A stretch of 60,992 nt of DNA from Stenotrophomonas sp. PS02289 (GCF_029960115.1 NZ_JASCOZ010000007.1:1-60992); one strand, 5' to 3'. Numbered from the stretch's first letter, positions 51,300 through 60,044 are shown. Translations and numbers: made by a program. Notes: generated by a model not told the origin, from the letters alone.

Positions 51300-51325
51300 G
51301 TAGGTGCCAACCCCTGGTTGGCACG
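51300..51325 (+). repeat. SMAG/GTAG-type palindromic repeat, copy 3 (different subfamily)
   Basis: GTAG is followed by GTGCCAACC, loop CCT, GGTTGGCAC and G. The header and loop match copies 1 and 2 while the stem sequence differs. It lies between the convergent MtfA-like and PhoQ genes and may terminate both. Confidence 0.65.
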
Positions 51326-51327
51326 CT

Positions 51328-52755
51328 TTACGGTCCCGGCGGCAGCTTCACTTCAAACCGCGCACCACCCAGTTCGGGCGAACGCTTCACCTGCAATTCG
51401 CCGCGGTAGTCCTTGATCAGGTCCTGCACGATCGACAACCCAATGCCGTGGCCCTGCACGCGCTCGTCGCCACGCACACCGCGCTGCAGCACCTTGGCGA
51501 TGTCGTCCGGGGCGATGCCCGGGCCATCATCGTCCACCGACAGCAACAGGCCGGCGCGTCGTACACCGGGCGCAGTCAGCGGCTTGGCGGTCAGCAGTAC
51601 ACGGCGGTTCGCCCACTTGAACGCATTCTCCAGCAGGTTACCCAGCAGTTCCTGCAGGTCGCCGGGCTCACCGTGGAAGCGCGCGGCCTCGTCGATGTCG
51701 AATTCGCACAGCACACCCTTGCTGGCGTAGACCTTTTCCAGCCCGCGCACGATCTCTTCGGCGTTGGATTCGATCGGCAGCGGCGCGGAGAACAGCTTGT
51801 GGCCCGATGATGCCGCGCGCGCCAGCTGGTACGACACCAGGTTGTTCATGCGGCGCAGCTGCACATCGAATTCGTCCCGCAGGTCCTGGTCCTGCGCGCC
51901 ACTGTCCAGCTGCGTGCGCAGCACCGCCAACGGCGTTTTCAGACTGTGCGCGAGGTCCGCCAGGGTGTTGCGCTGGCGCTCGAGGTTTTCGCGTTCGCTT
52001 TCGATCAGCGCATTGATGCTGTCGGTGAGCGGTTCAAGTTCGCGCGGATGGCGTTCGCTCATGCGCTCGGTTTCGCCGCGCTGGACCTTGGTCAGCTCGG
52101 TGATCACGCGCCGCATCGGGCGCAGGCTCCACTGCAGAATGACGGTCTGCAGCAGCAGCAGGATCAACCCGGCACCGCCCATCCAGAACCAGACCCGGCC
52201 ACGGAACACGCGCAGCTGCGCGCCCAGCGCGCGCGAGTCTTCCATCACATAGATGGTGTAGGGGAATTCGGTGGCGGGATCCGCGTCAGCGTCCCACACC
52301 AGGCCCAGGCCGTAGCGGTACACCGAGCCTTCGCTGCCATCGATCTGGATCATCGGCAGCGGCCCTTCAAAGACTTCCTGGCGCGGTGCGAGCAGGCCAC
52401 CACCCACGGTCGGCAGCATCGGGCCTTCGGCCGACATGGAGTTGCCCTTGCCGTCCGGCATCACCACCTGCAGGTACAGACCGCTGCCCGGCACGTCGAA
52501 ACGCGGATCCGGTGGCTGTTCGCGGATGTAGAGCGAGCGGTCGCGGGTGAAGTCGATCCCCGCCGCGTACGCAGTGGCGTAGTTCTTCAACCGCTCGCGC
52601 AGATTGGCGCGAGCGGTATCGGCGAAGGCGGCATCCAGCGCGTAGCCGGCGATGGCCAGGAAGGCCAGCAGGCTCACGCTGGCCGCCAGCAACTGGCGTG
52701 CCTGCAGTGAGCGCGGCCGCCAGCGTTTAAAGAACCACAGACGGCCTGACATCAT
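51328..52755 (-). CDS. phoQ: PhoQ-like sensor histidine kinase
   Basis: The 475-residue protein has two transmembrane helices (about 20-40 and 190-208) bounding a periplasmic sensor domain with acidic stretches, a HAMP region, the phosphoacceptor H270 in LADLAHSLKTPLAVLR, and ATPase motifs N-box LLGNLLENAFKWA, G1 VDDDGPGI and G2 GHGIGLSI. PhoQ senses low divalent cations, antimicrobial peptides or acid. It lies 20 bases behind phoP. Confidence 0.92.
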   Translation of the reverse strand: MMSGRLWFFKRWRPRSLQARQLLAASVSLLAFLAIAGYALDAAFADTARANLRERLKNYATAYAAGIDFTRDRSLYIREQPPDPRFDVPGSGLYLQVVMPDGKGNSMSAEGPMLPTVGGGLLAPRQEVFEGPLPMIQIDGSEGSVYRYGLGLVWDADADPATEFPYTIYVMEDSRALGAQLRVFRGRVWFWMGGAGLILLLLQTVILQWSLRPMRRVITELTKVQRGETERMSERHPRELEPLTDSINALIESERENLERQRNTLADLAHSLKTPLAVLRTQLDSGAQDQDLRDEFDVQLRRMNNLVSYQLARAASSGHKLFSAPLPIESNAEEIVRGLEKVYASKGVLCEFDIDEAARFHGEPGDLQELLGNLLENAFKWANRRVLLTAKPLTAPGVRRAGLLLSVDDDGPGIAPDDIAKVLQRGVRGDERVQGHGIGLSIVQDLIKDYRGELQVKRSPELGGARFEVKLPPGP

Positions 52756-52775
52756 TCAATCGCCAACGCTGAAAC

Positions 52776-53462
52776 TCAGCCCTCGTGGTTGCGCGGAATC
52801 GCGAAGCGATAGCCCCGGCCACGCACGGTTTCAATCGGCTTGAGCTCACCGTCGGCGTCCAGCTTCTTGCGCAGGCGACCAATGAACACTTCCAGCACGT
52901 TCGAGTCGCGGTCGAAATCCTGCTGATAGATGTGTTCGGTGAGGTCGGCCTTGGAGACCAGTTCACCGGCATGCATCATCAGGTATTCCAGCACCTTGTA
53001 CTCGTAGCTGGTGAGGTCCACGTTGCTGCCATTGACGCTGACCGTCTGCGCGGCGAGATCGAGGGCAACCGGGCCGCATTCCAGCGTCGGCTTGCTCCAG
53101 CCAGCGGCACGACGCAGCAGCGCGTTGACGCGGGCGAGGAGTTCTTCAACATGGAACGGCTTGACCAGGTAGTCGTCGGCACCCTGCTTGAGGCCTTCGA
53201 CCTTGTCCTGCCAGCTGGAACGGGCGGTAAGGATCAGCACCGGGAACTTCTTGCCCTCGTCGCGCAGCGCCTTGATCAGTTCCATGCCCGACATCTTGGG
53301 CAGGCCCAGATCGATGATGCCGACGTCGAACGGCACTTCGCGGCCCATGTACAGACCTTCCTCACCGTCCTGCGCAGCATCGACGGCAAAGCCTTCGCGC
53401 TTGAGCCGGGCTGCCAGTGTTTCCCGCAGCGGGGCTTCGTCTTCGACCAGAAGGATACGCAT
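52776..53462 (-). CDS. phoP: PhoP-like OmpR-family response regulator
   Basis: The 228-residue protein has a receiver domain with acidic pocket EDE (7-9), the phosphorylation site D51 (IIDLGLPKMSG) and K in LVKPF, and a winged-helix DNA-binding domain (about 130-222; NVLEVFIGRLRKKLD, VRGRGYRF). It controls envelope modification and virulence in Xanthomonadaceae. It is preceded by a PepSY-like gene 71 bases upstream on the same strand. Confidence 0.94.
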   Translation of the reverse strand: MRILLVEDEAPLRETLAARLKREGFAVDAAQDGEEGLYMGREVPFDVGIIDLGLPKMSGMELIKALRDEGKKFPVLILTARSSWQDKVEGLKQGADDYLVKPFHVEELLARVNALLRRAAGWSKPTLECGPVALDLAAQTVSVNGSNVDLTSYEYKVLEYLMMHAGELVSKADLTEHIYQQDFDRDSNVLEVFIGRLRKKLDADGELKPIETVRGRGYRFAIPRNHEG

Positions 53463-53533
53463 GAACTCTCCCTAGTGTCCTGGGTGTGGCCTGGGGCCAG
53501 TGGATTTCGTTGTTGACGGCCAACTATCCCTGT

Positions 53534-53902
53534 TCAGGGGTTATCGCCGCGTAGTGATGACATATCCGACCGGGGCGTGCGGGGCTGTGAACGTGGCTGC
53601 GCCGGGTCGTCCATGTAGCGGACGCGACCCCGGTCATCCATGTACTTCACGCGGTTGATGTCCCGCCCGTCGAACGGCACCCGTTCCGCCCCCAGGATGT
53701 GACCCCCGGTGGTGCGCTGGACCCGACGCACCGCGTCGGACAACGACCGTTCCTGCGGCGCGCTGCGTGCGGCCCGCATGGCCTCGGCCCGGGCCGGGTC
53801 CGGCGGGGGCATCTGGGCGCTGGCACTGCCAACAGCAGCGACGGCACCCGATGCCAGCAGGGCGGCGACAGCAAGACGGCGGTGGCGGGTCACGAAGAAC
53901 AT
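53534..53902 (-). CDS. PepSY-like exported protein, predicted first gene of the phoPQ operon
   Basis: The 122-residue product has a signal peptide ending ASAQ and a C-terminal PepSY-like fold (LSDAVRRVQRTTGGHILGAE, then INRVKYMDDRGRVRYMDD). PepSY proteins often modulate peptidases or two-component sensors in the periplasm. ATG 53902 is favoured over the frame start at 53938 because the predicted promoter lies between them. The position ahead of phoP suggests that it tunes PhoQ. Confidence 0.75.
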   Translation of the reverse strand: MFFVTRHRRLAVAALLASGAVAAVGSASAQMPPPDPARAEAMRAARSAPQERSLSDAVRRVQRTTGGHILGAERVPFDGRDINRVKYMDDRGRVRYMDDPAQPRSQPRTPRSDMSSLRGDNP

Positions 53903-53909
53903 CGGTTTG

Positions 53910-53938
53910 ATCCTAGCGGACGGCGTCAAAACGTTCAA
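53910..53938 (-). promoter_or_regulatory. Promoter of the PepSY-phoP-phoQ operon, probably leaderless
   Basis: On the minus strand TTGAAC (53938-53933) and TAGGAT (53915-53910) are separated by exactly 17 bases. Only seven bases lie between the -10 box and ATG 53902, so transcription should start at or beside the start codon. Confidence 0.6.
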
Positions 53939-54100
53939 AAGTTGTGAATCGGTCGGGACCCGCCATCGGCGAGCACTTTACGAATCTTTTGCAAATTCTT
54001 GGTTTTACGCAGTGAATCCGGTCTGAACTTTTCCGGGTACCCCGTGGCTACGTTCATCTAAGTGAACCATAGCGGGAAAACGCCAAAAGGATCAAGCAGC

Positions 54101-54122
54101 GGCCGTGACCGGGGTCACGGCC
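54101..54122 (-). terminator. Terminator after dusA
   Basis: GGCCGTGACC pairs with GGTCACGGCC. On the minus strand a CTTGATCCTTTT stretch follows after a few bases. Confidence 0.65.
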
Positions 54123-54129
54123 GTTCAGG

Positions 54130-55146
54130 TCAGGCGGCGACCCGCTCAGCCTGGGCGCGGGTGATCTCCAGCGCCTGCTCGATGAGGCTCCAGTCGGCCC
54201 CCGGGCGATGTGCGCCCTCGCTGAGCACCTGGCGGAACGCGCGCCCACCGGGCTGGCCGTGGAACAGGCCCAGCAGGTGGCGGGTGATGTGCTTGAGGGC
54301 CAGGCCGCGCTCCAGCTGGGCCTCGATGTAGGGGCGCATGGCCCGCAGCAGGGCCTCGCGCGGCTGCAACGGCGCACCGGTCTGGGCGGCCTCCAGCTGA
54401 TGCAGCACGTAGGGGTCGTGATAGGCCGCACGGCCGAGCATCACGCCGTCCAATGCCGGCAACTGCGCCTGGCAGGCCTCGACCGTGGCCAGCCCGCCGT
54501 TGAGCACGATGGGCAGCTGCGGGCGGTCGGCCTTGAGCTGGTGTGCCCACTCGTAGCGCAGCGGCGGCACTTCGCGGTTTTCCTTGGGCGAAAGGCCCTT
54601 CAGCCACGCATTGCGGGCATGCACGATGAACATCGCACTGCCGGCGTTGGCGGACTGATCAACGAAATTCACGAAGTTTTCGTAGCTGTTGTCGTCATCG
54701 ACACCCAGGCGGCACTTCACCGTGACCGGGATGTCCACCGCCGCGACCATTGCCGCGACGCATTCAGCCACCAGGGTGGGCTCGCGCATCAGGCAGGCAC
54801 CGAAGCGCCCGGCCTGGACGCGGTCGGACGGGCAGCCGCAGTTGAGATTGACCTCGTCGTAGCCCCACTCCTGGGCGATGCGGGCGGCCTGGGCCAGCAG
54901 CTCGGGATCGCTGCCACCCAGTTGCAGGGCCAGCGGGTGTTCGCTGCCGTCATAGCCGAGCAGGCGCTCACGGTCGCCGTGGATGACGGCGTTGGCGTGG
55001 ACCATCTCCGTGTACAGCCGCGCGCCCGGGGCCAGCAACCGGTGGAACACGCGGCAATGGCGGTCCGTCCAATCCATCATGGGGGCGACGGAAAGGCGGA
55101 GGGAAGCGGCGTAGCGGTCCGCAGCGGTGGAGGCAGGCAGGGTCAT
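54130..55146 (-). CDS. dusA: tRNA-dihydrouridine(20/20a) synthase
   Basis: The 338-residue flavoenzyme reduces uridine 20/20a in the tRNA D-loop using NADPH. The TIM barrel starts SVAPMMDWTDRHCR. The catalytic Cys105 lies in NLNCGCPSDRVQAG, KCRLGVDD binds FMN phosphate, and IVLNGGL and MLGRAAYHDP are conserved. The C-terminal helical domain is complete. Length and the DWTDRH motif assign it to DusA, not DusB or DusC. Monocistronic. Confidence 0.95.
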   Translation of the reverse strand: MTLPASTAADRYAASLRLSVAPMMDWTDRHCRVFHRLLAPGARLYTEMVHANAVIHGDRERLLGYDGSEHPLALQLGGSDPELLAQAARIAQEWGYDEVNLNCGCPSDRVQAGRFGACLMREPTLVAECVAAMVAAVDIPVTVKCRLGVDDDNSYENFVNFVDQSANAGSAMFIVHARNAWLKGLSPKENREVPPLRYEWAHQLKADRPQLPIVLNGGLATVEACQAQLPALDGVMLGRAAYHDPYVLHQLEAAQTGAPLQPREALLRAMRPYIEAQLERGLALKHITRHLLGLFHGQPGGRAFRQVLSEGAHRPGADWSLIEQALEITRAQAERVAA

Positions 55147-55332
55147 GGGCAGGCGGAATATTGGGGGCGGGGTTTACCCGCGCAATCAATAGTTTACCTG
55201 GCTGGGGTGAATGGTGGCTTTGGGGGCCACGGATGCGCTGATTACGTCACTCGGAATTCCCAGGCGGATCGCTGGATTGGAGAATCCAAGCCGGTGCGGC
55301 CTGTCGCCGTTACGCCGACGGGAGATTGAGAG

Positions 55333-55629
55333 ATGCGAGACACATGGACGCAGGATCAGATGATCGAGCGCTTCTGGAGCGCTGCGAACAAGGGACTGGA
55401 ACATGAAGTGATCAAGAACCACTCGATCGACCCGAAGCTGCTGGCGATCCGGTTGGTCGCGGTGCATGCCGCCTCGGAGCAGCTTGGGGTGGCGCTGCCG
55501 CCGGTGTATCTGCTGCGGAAGGCGGTGCGGCGGTGTCCGCGGTTTTTGCGGATTCGTTGGGTACGGGGACCGAAAGGGACCAGAGCGGTGAGTTGTTGGA
55601 TATTCAAGGCGCTGGCGGCGGTTGAGTAA
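55333..55629 (+). CDS. Small basic protein of unknown function
   Basis: The 98-residue protein has a GGGAG about ten bases ahead of ATG 55333. It is mostly helical with a very basic C-terminal part (LLRKAVRRCPRFLRIRWVRGPKG). No family is recognised. It is convergent with the effector gene, separated by a hairpin. It may be an accessory gene associated with the effector locus, but that is only positional. Confidence 0.5.
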   Translation: MRDTWTQDQMIERFWSAANKGLEHEVIKNHSIDPKLLAIRLVAVHAASEQLGVALPPVYLLRKAVRRCPRFLRIRWVRGPKGTRAVSCWIFKALAAVE

Positions 55630-55669
55630 GGCGTCAGCTGCCGGCACCTCAGGTCGCGGGATGCGGAGG

Positions 55670-55692
55670 AATGCCGGCCACTGGCCGGCATT
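55670..55692 (-). terminator. Hairpin after the effector gene
   Basis: ATGCCGGCC pairs with GGCCGGCAT around a short loop. No strong T-run is present, so it may be a weak bidirectional terminator. Confidence 0.5.
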
Positions 55693-55734
55693 CCCATTTC
55701 AGTTCCGCAATACCGCGCAGGCGCAGCCTGCCAG

Positions 55735-58122
55735 TTACATGCCGCGTGCGCGGTTCTGTTCCTGCTGCTGGCTCTGGTTCTGTTCCTGCTGCTGCGACTG
55801 GCCCTGCGCGTCGGCCTGACGCGTGCTGGCTTCGACGCTCTGCGTGGCCGCGTGGTTGTGATCGACCAGCACACGGCGAGAGGCCGCGTCACCGACCGTA
55901 CCCTGCACGGCGATCACACCGGTGCCGTCGGTACGGGCGAGCACGGCGTCAATCTGCTGCAGACCGGCCGCCTTGGTGGACGCGACCAGCTGGCCGGCCA
56001 CGCGATCCAACTGCTCCTTGTCGGCGTACAGAGGCGGCAGACCGCCCTGGGCGCGCTGCTGCTCCAGACCCTGCAGCTTGTCCACGGCCTGGTTGAAGCG
56101 CCCGTTATCCGCATGCGATGCATCGCGCATGCTTGGCTCCTTCGGAGCCTGCGCCTTCTCGGCAACCGCGTCTTTGAGCGCGGTCAGGGTCTTGTCGCCG
56201 GCCTTGCCGTCATCCTTGAGGCCGTGGTCGCGCTGGAACTTCTGCACGGCGGCAAAGGTGTCGTCACCAAAGTAGCCGGAGGTGGACAGCGGCTTGCCGT
56301 CCTTGCCCTGGTAACCGAGGGCGGCCAACTTCTCCTGCATTGCCTGGACGTCGTCACCGCGCTCGGTTCTAGTCAGCACGCCGTCGGACATGGCATCGCG
56401 CACCGGCGCGTTCTTGTCCAGGGTGATGCGGTCGTTGAGCATGTCGCCCAGGTACTTGCGGAACTGCTCCGGCTCCAGTTCGATGTGCGCATGCACCGCG
56501 CCCGGCGAACCGGCGTCGGACTGCTTGATCAGCGGCGCGCCGTACTCGACGTAGTCACCGCTCTTGTACGGCGAGCTGCCGCGTTCACCGTGCAGCACCT
56601 GGCCGACAAGTTCGCGGTCCGGGTGGCCCGCCGGGTGGCTGTAGATGCGGACGGAGTTCCACTGGTTCTCTTTGATCTCCACGTAGCCTGCAACCGGATT
56701 GGGGATCATCACCTCACGCCGATTGCTCTGATCGGTGAGAATCAGGTCCTTGTGCACCAGCGGTATGCCGTTCCGGTCGTCATCCCAACGGGTGGTCTCC
56801 AGCTCGCCTTCGACCATTTCGGATACACGGTCCGCCAGCCTGGCGTTGCCGGTACGCACCGCCTCACTATTGCGACCGGGGTGGTGGATCTGCAACTCAC
56901 GGTAAGCATCTTCGCCCGAGATGCCATGCTGAATCGTGCGATTCCGCTCATTGTCGGCGCTACCGAACGGTTCAACCACCTTGATGCGCTCACCGGCGGT
57001 AAGGTCCCGAACCGGAGCGGCCTGTTCCTGCACCGGTGTAACGGGTGCCACTGGCGCGACCGGTGCGGCAGGTGCCGGAGAAGGCACCGTCGGCTCAACC
57101 GGAGCTACCGGGGGCACAGGCACGGCCTGACCCGCATTGCCCTGCTCGCGCACCACATTGTCCAGTGCCGTCAGCGTATCGCCGCCGGCCTTGCCGTCCT
57201 CCTTGAGCCCGGTGGCCTTCTGGAACTCACGCACGGCGTGCTCGGTGTTTTCACCGTAGTGCTTGTCAGCCTTCAGCGGCTGTCCGTCCTTGCCGGTATA
57301 GCCGGCCTGGATCAGCTTGTTCTGCAGTGCTTCGATCTCGTCGCCGCGCTCGCCCCGCACCAGTACGCCATCGGCCATGGGATTTGCGCGACCACGCCCG
57401 GCCGACTGCTTCGGTTCGGGTTCGCCGAAGGCCTGCTCGTAGGTTTTGCCTTCATATGCCTGCGGATTCTGGCTCACCTCGTGATGGCGAGCCACGCCTA
57501 CCAAGTCATCCTTCTCCGCAATCGCGCGGCTCAGAATTCCCGGCCATCGGCTGGGTGAATTTTCGAAGTTCAGCTCCACGTTGGCGATTTTGTAATCCTG
57601 CGCCGCGCGCACGATCTGCTCATCGGTCAGGTCGGCGAGATTGTAGTTGTCGCCGTATGCATTCCTGAGTCCCTTCTGGAACACCTGCAGGGTCAGGCCG
57701 GTGTACTGAACCGAGGTGCTCCACAGCGCATCCTGCACCGCTGGGCCACGGCCAGACAGATCGATACCCACCTTCTGCAGTCGTTCCATCTGCACGTCGT
57801 AGTACAGAATCTTGGCGAAATCGTGCTGATCCTTGGCAAATGCGATCGGGTCGGCAGCGGCGATCTCCTTCCAGCGTTCGCTGAAAGCCGGCGTGCCCGG
57901 CTCCAGGCCTTCGAACTGGCTGCCGTAAGGAGAGACCGACAGATAGCGGGCGACGCCGCCGGTCTTGGTGGAGTACTGGTACGTGCCGTATGAAATGCCG
58001 CCGTGATCGCCGACTCCGGTGGAGATATGGCCAGGCCCACGGCCGCCAGACTCCCGTTGCTCCGATGTCTGACCGATGTGCCAGCTTTCCATCTTCTGTT
58101 TCGACTGAGTAACAAGATCCAT
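55735..58122 (-). CDS. Predicted T4SS antibacterial effector, multidomain peptidoglycan hydrolase with XVIPCD
   Basis: The 795-residue protein has no signal peptide. Order: a lysozyme-like N-terminal domain (about 10-215; ESGGRGPGHISTGVGDHGGI and SYGTYQ, candidate catalytic E24); peptidoglycan-binding repeat 1 (253-320); a Pro-rich linker; an M23-like segment (about 440-560) with HxH at H544/H546 in VHAHIELE but no canonical HxxxD; peptidoglycan-binding repeat 2 (582-649); and a C-terminal XVIPCD (about 668-795) with GRFNQAVDKLQGLEQQ and a Gln-rich tail, the signal for the Xanthomonadales X-T4SS that kills competitors. It follows its predicted immunity gene by 25 bases. The secretion apparatus itself is not in this window. 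Confidence 0.88.
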   Translation of the reverse strand: MDLVTQSKQKMESWHIGQTSEQRESGGRGPGHISTGVGDHGGISYGTYQYSTKTGGVARYLSVSPYGSQFEGLEPGTPAFSERWKEIAAADPIAFAKDQHDFAKILYYDVQMERLQKVGIDLSGRGPAVQDALWSTSVQYTGLTLQVFQKGLRNAYGDNYNLADLTDEQIVRAAQDYKIANVELNFENSPSRWPGILSRAIAEKDDLVGVARHHEVSQNPQAYEGKTYEQAFGEPEPKQSAGRGRANPMADGVLVRGERGDEIEALQNKLIQAGYTGKDGQPLKADKHYGENTEHAVREFQKATGLKEDGKAGGDTLTALDNVVREQGNAGQAVPVPPVAPVEPTVPSPAPAAPVAPVAPVTPVQEQAAPVRDLTAGERIKVVEPFGSADNERNRTIQHGISGEDAYRELQIHHPGRNSEAVRTGNARLADRVSEMVEGELETTRWDDDRNGIPLVHKDLILTDQSNRREVMIPNPVAGYVEIKENQWNSVRIYSHPAGHPDRELVGQVLHGERGSSPYKSGDYVEYGAPLIKQSDAGSPGAVHAHIELEPEQFRKYLGDMLNDRITLDKNAPVRDAMSDGVLTRTERGDDVQAMQEKLAALGYQGKDGKPLSTSGYFGDDTFAAVQKFQRDHGLKDDGKAGDKTLTALKDAVAEKAQAPKEPSMRDASHADNGRFNQAVDKLQGLEQQRAQGGLPPLYADKEQLDRVAGQLVASTKAAGLQQIDAVLARTDGTGVIAVQGTVGDAASRRVLVDHNHAATQSVEASTRQADAQGQSQQQEQNQSQQQEQNRARGM

Positions 58123-58147
58123 TTCCTACATTCCTTTGCGGGTGGAA

Positions 58148-58783
58148 TTACTTCGAACTCACCATATCGGCCAGCGCTTCCAGCGCGCGCGCCCGGTTGG
58201 CGTAGCGATTGATGTAACAGGACTCCGACTCGCCGACCGGACGTTGTTGCTGGTCATCGCGGCAGTTGGTGTCGGTGTGGCGCATGTATTCGGCCTGCCA
58301 GTTCATGACCTCGTCCTTGAAGTAGCTGTCCGGACCGGCGTCGATCCGGTTCAGCGCGGCGCGCATCCGCCCCTGCTGGTAGGCGAACTCCTGCTGCTGG
58401 CAGGCCTGGATCTCGGGCATCACTTCGTCGCTGGCATTAATGCACGCCTGGTATTGGTGCCGCAGGTCCGCAGTGGTGTAGGAATCGTCGAGGCCAGGGC
58501 CCATGTCGTCTTCGTCATCCGCATCGTTGGCCGGCGCTGCCGGTGCCTGGGGAGCGGCTGCTTCTGGGGTGTCGGCCGGGGCCGGAGCCGGTGCGGTAAC
58601 AGCGGGTGCCGTGGCGACGGGTTCGGCGGCGACCGGCGGTGTGGCGGCAGCTTCTGAGCTCGCAGCAGATTCAGGGGCTGCCGGCTTGCACGCCGCCAGA
58701 GCCAGGCAAAGCGCCAGCACCGCGCAACGGCGAGCGCCTGCGCTGACGGACGGATTCCAGGTATTCAACATCGCGTGTTGCAT
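58148..58783 (-). CDS. Predicted effector immunity lipoprotein with LprI-like lysozyme-inhibitor domain
   Basis: The 211-residue product has a signal peptide and lipobox LAAC (Cys32), a Pro/Ala-rich linker and an acidic stretch (about 88-100). A C-terminal domain follows (about 113-205) with CINASDEVMPEIQACQQQEF, RAALNRI and ESCYINRYANRARALE, matching the DUF1311/LprI lysozyme-inhibitor pattern. ATG 58783 has GGGAGAAG six bases ahead. It precedes the effector in the same operon, so it is most likely the periplasmic antidote that protects the producer from the lysozyme-like domain. Confidence 0.82.
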   Translation of the reverse strand: MQHAMLNTWNPSVSAGARRCAVLALCLALAACKPAAPESAASSEAAATPPVAAEPVATAPAVTAPAPAPADTPEAAAPQAPAAPANDADDEDDMGPGLDDSYTTADLRHQYQACINASDEVMPEIQACQQQEFAYQQGRMRAALNRIDAGPDSYFKDEVMNWQAEYMRHTDTNCRDDQQQRPVGESESCYINRYANRARALEALADMVSSK

Positions 58784-59032
58784 GTTTCGCTTCTCCCTGC
58801 GTATTGCCGCGCCAGTGCGACGTCGGGCAGTTGATGAAACTCCATTCTGCACAGCAGATCGTTACCGCCCGTCGATACAGTCCCCGCATCCGGCCGGCAG
58901 CCTTCCCCAAGGCTGTGCTGCGGCGATTGTACGGGATCGGCGTCAAATAGATGACGCGACCTCCCGAGGACGGTTGACCCACCATTCAGATCAACTACTT
59001 AGGCGCATCTTTCATGGGCTGTCACGGGGAAC

Positions 59033-60025
59033 ATGCACAATGAGATGACCTCCTCCCTGCCCGGCACCATGCGCAGCACCCGTCCTTCCCGCTTCGACCC
59101 CACCACCGAACAGGGCGTGCTGAGCCTGTCGATTGCGGCCTCATTTGCGATGGCGGCTGCCGCCGTCGCCTTCGGGCTGCTGGCCAACTCGTCGCTGATC
59201 ATCTTCGACGGCATCTATGGCCTGATCGATGTGGTGATGACTTGGCTGTCGCTGCTGGTTGTTCGACTGATCAGCCTCTCGACCAACGTGGACGCATTGC
59301 AGTCGCGCTTGAACCAGCGCTTCACCATGGGTTTCTGGCATCTGGAGCCGATCGTGTTGGGCGTCAGCGGCACACTGATGATCGGCGCGGCGCTGTATGC
59401 GGCGGTCAATGCGGTGGATGCACTGATGTCCGGTGGACGGCATATCGCGCTGGGGCCCGCGATTGTGTTCGCGGTGCTGTCGATCATCGCCGAAAGCGCC
59501 TTGGCAATCTTCGTGCGGCGAGCGAACCGACGCATCGGCTCGGAGTTTGTGGGGCTGGATGCGAAGAACTGGATGGTGGCCGCTGCGATGTCCGGCGCCT
59601 ACCTGCTGGCGTTCGGCGGCGGCTGGCTGCTGACGGGGACGCAGTGGGCCTGGGTAGTGCCCTACATCGACCCGGCCATTCTGCTGGTGGTCTGCGCCTT
59701 CGTGGTGCTGGCTCCGCTGGGGACGGTGCGGCGCGCACTGTCGGACATTCTGCTGATCACCCCTGTTGACCTGCAGACGCACGTGGATGAGGTGGCGCGT
59801 GCTGTGGTGGCCAAACACGGCTTCATTGAACACCGCAGCTATGTGGCCAAGGTCGGGCGCGGCGATCAGATCGAGCTGTTCTTTGTAGTGCCGGAGAATG
59901 ATCCGCCGCGTGCGTTGATCGAATGGGACCGGCTGCGCGATGAGATCGGGGAGGCGCTGGGCGAGGAGTCGCCGGATCGGTGGCTGACGATCATGTTTAC
60001 GACGGATCGGGAGTGGACGATCTGA
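59033..60025 (+). CDS. Cation diffusion facilitator-type transporter with atypical metal site
   Basis: The 330-residue protein has six transmembrane helices and a C-terminal cytoplasmic alpha/beta domain (about 245-330) as in CDF exporters. SSLIIFDGIYGLIDVVMTWL is the helix-2 block and PYIDPAILLVV the typical helix-6 block. The usual H/DxxxD metal pair is replaced: helix 2 has D59 and D66 with Y62 at the expected position, and helix 5 (GLDAKNWMVAAAMSG) lacks the HxxxD His and Asp. It is CDF-related but may have a different ion or mechanism. Confidence 0.82.
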   Translation: MHNEMTSSLPGTMRSTRPSRFDPTTEQGVLSLSIAASFAMAAAAVAFGLLANSSLIIFDGIYGLIDVVMTWLSLLVVRLISLSTNVDALQSRLNQRFTMGFWHLEPIVLGVSGTLMIGAALYAAVNAVDALMSGGRHIALGPAIVFAVLSIIAESALAIFVRRANRRIGSEFVGLDAKNWMVAAAMSGAYLLAFGGGWLLTGTQWAWVVPYIDPAILLVVCAFVVLAPLGTVRRALSDILLITPVDLQTHVDEVARAVVAKHGFIEHRSYVAKVGRGDQIELFFVVPENDPPRALIEWDRLRDEIGEALGEESPDRWLTIMFTTDREWTI

Positions 60026-60044
60026 GGCATGGCGCTGGCGTCGT

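Noticed and set aside
53903-54129. PhoP box (two GTTTA-type direct repeats) upstream of the phoPQ operon
   Set aside because: A single TTGGTTTTA stretch exists but no properly spaced second repeat, so autoregulation is not claimed.
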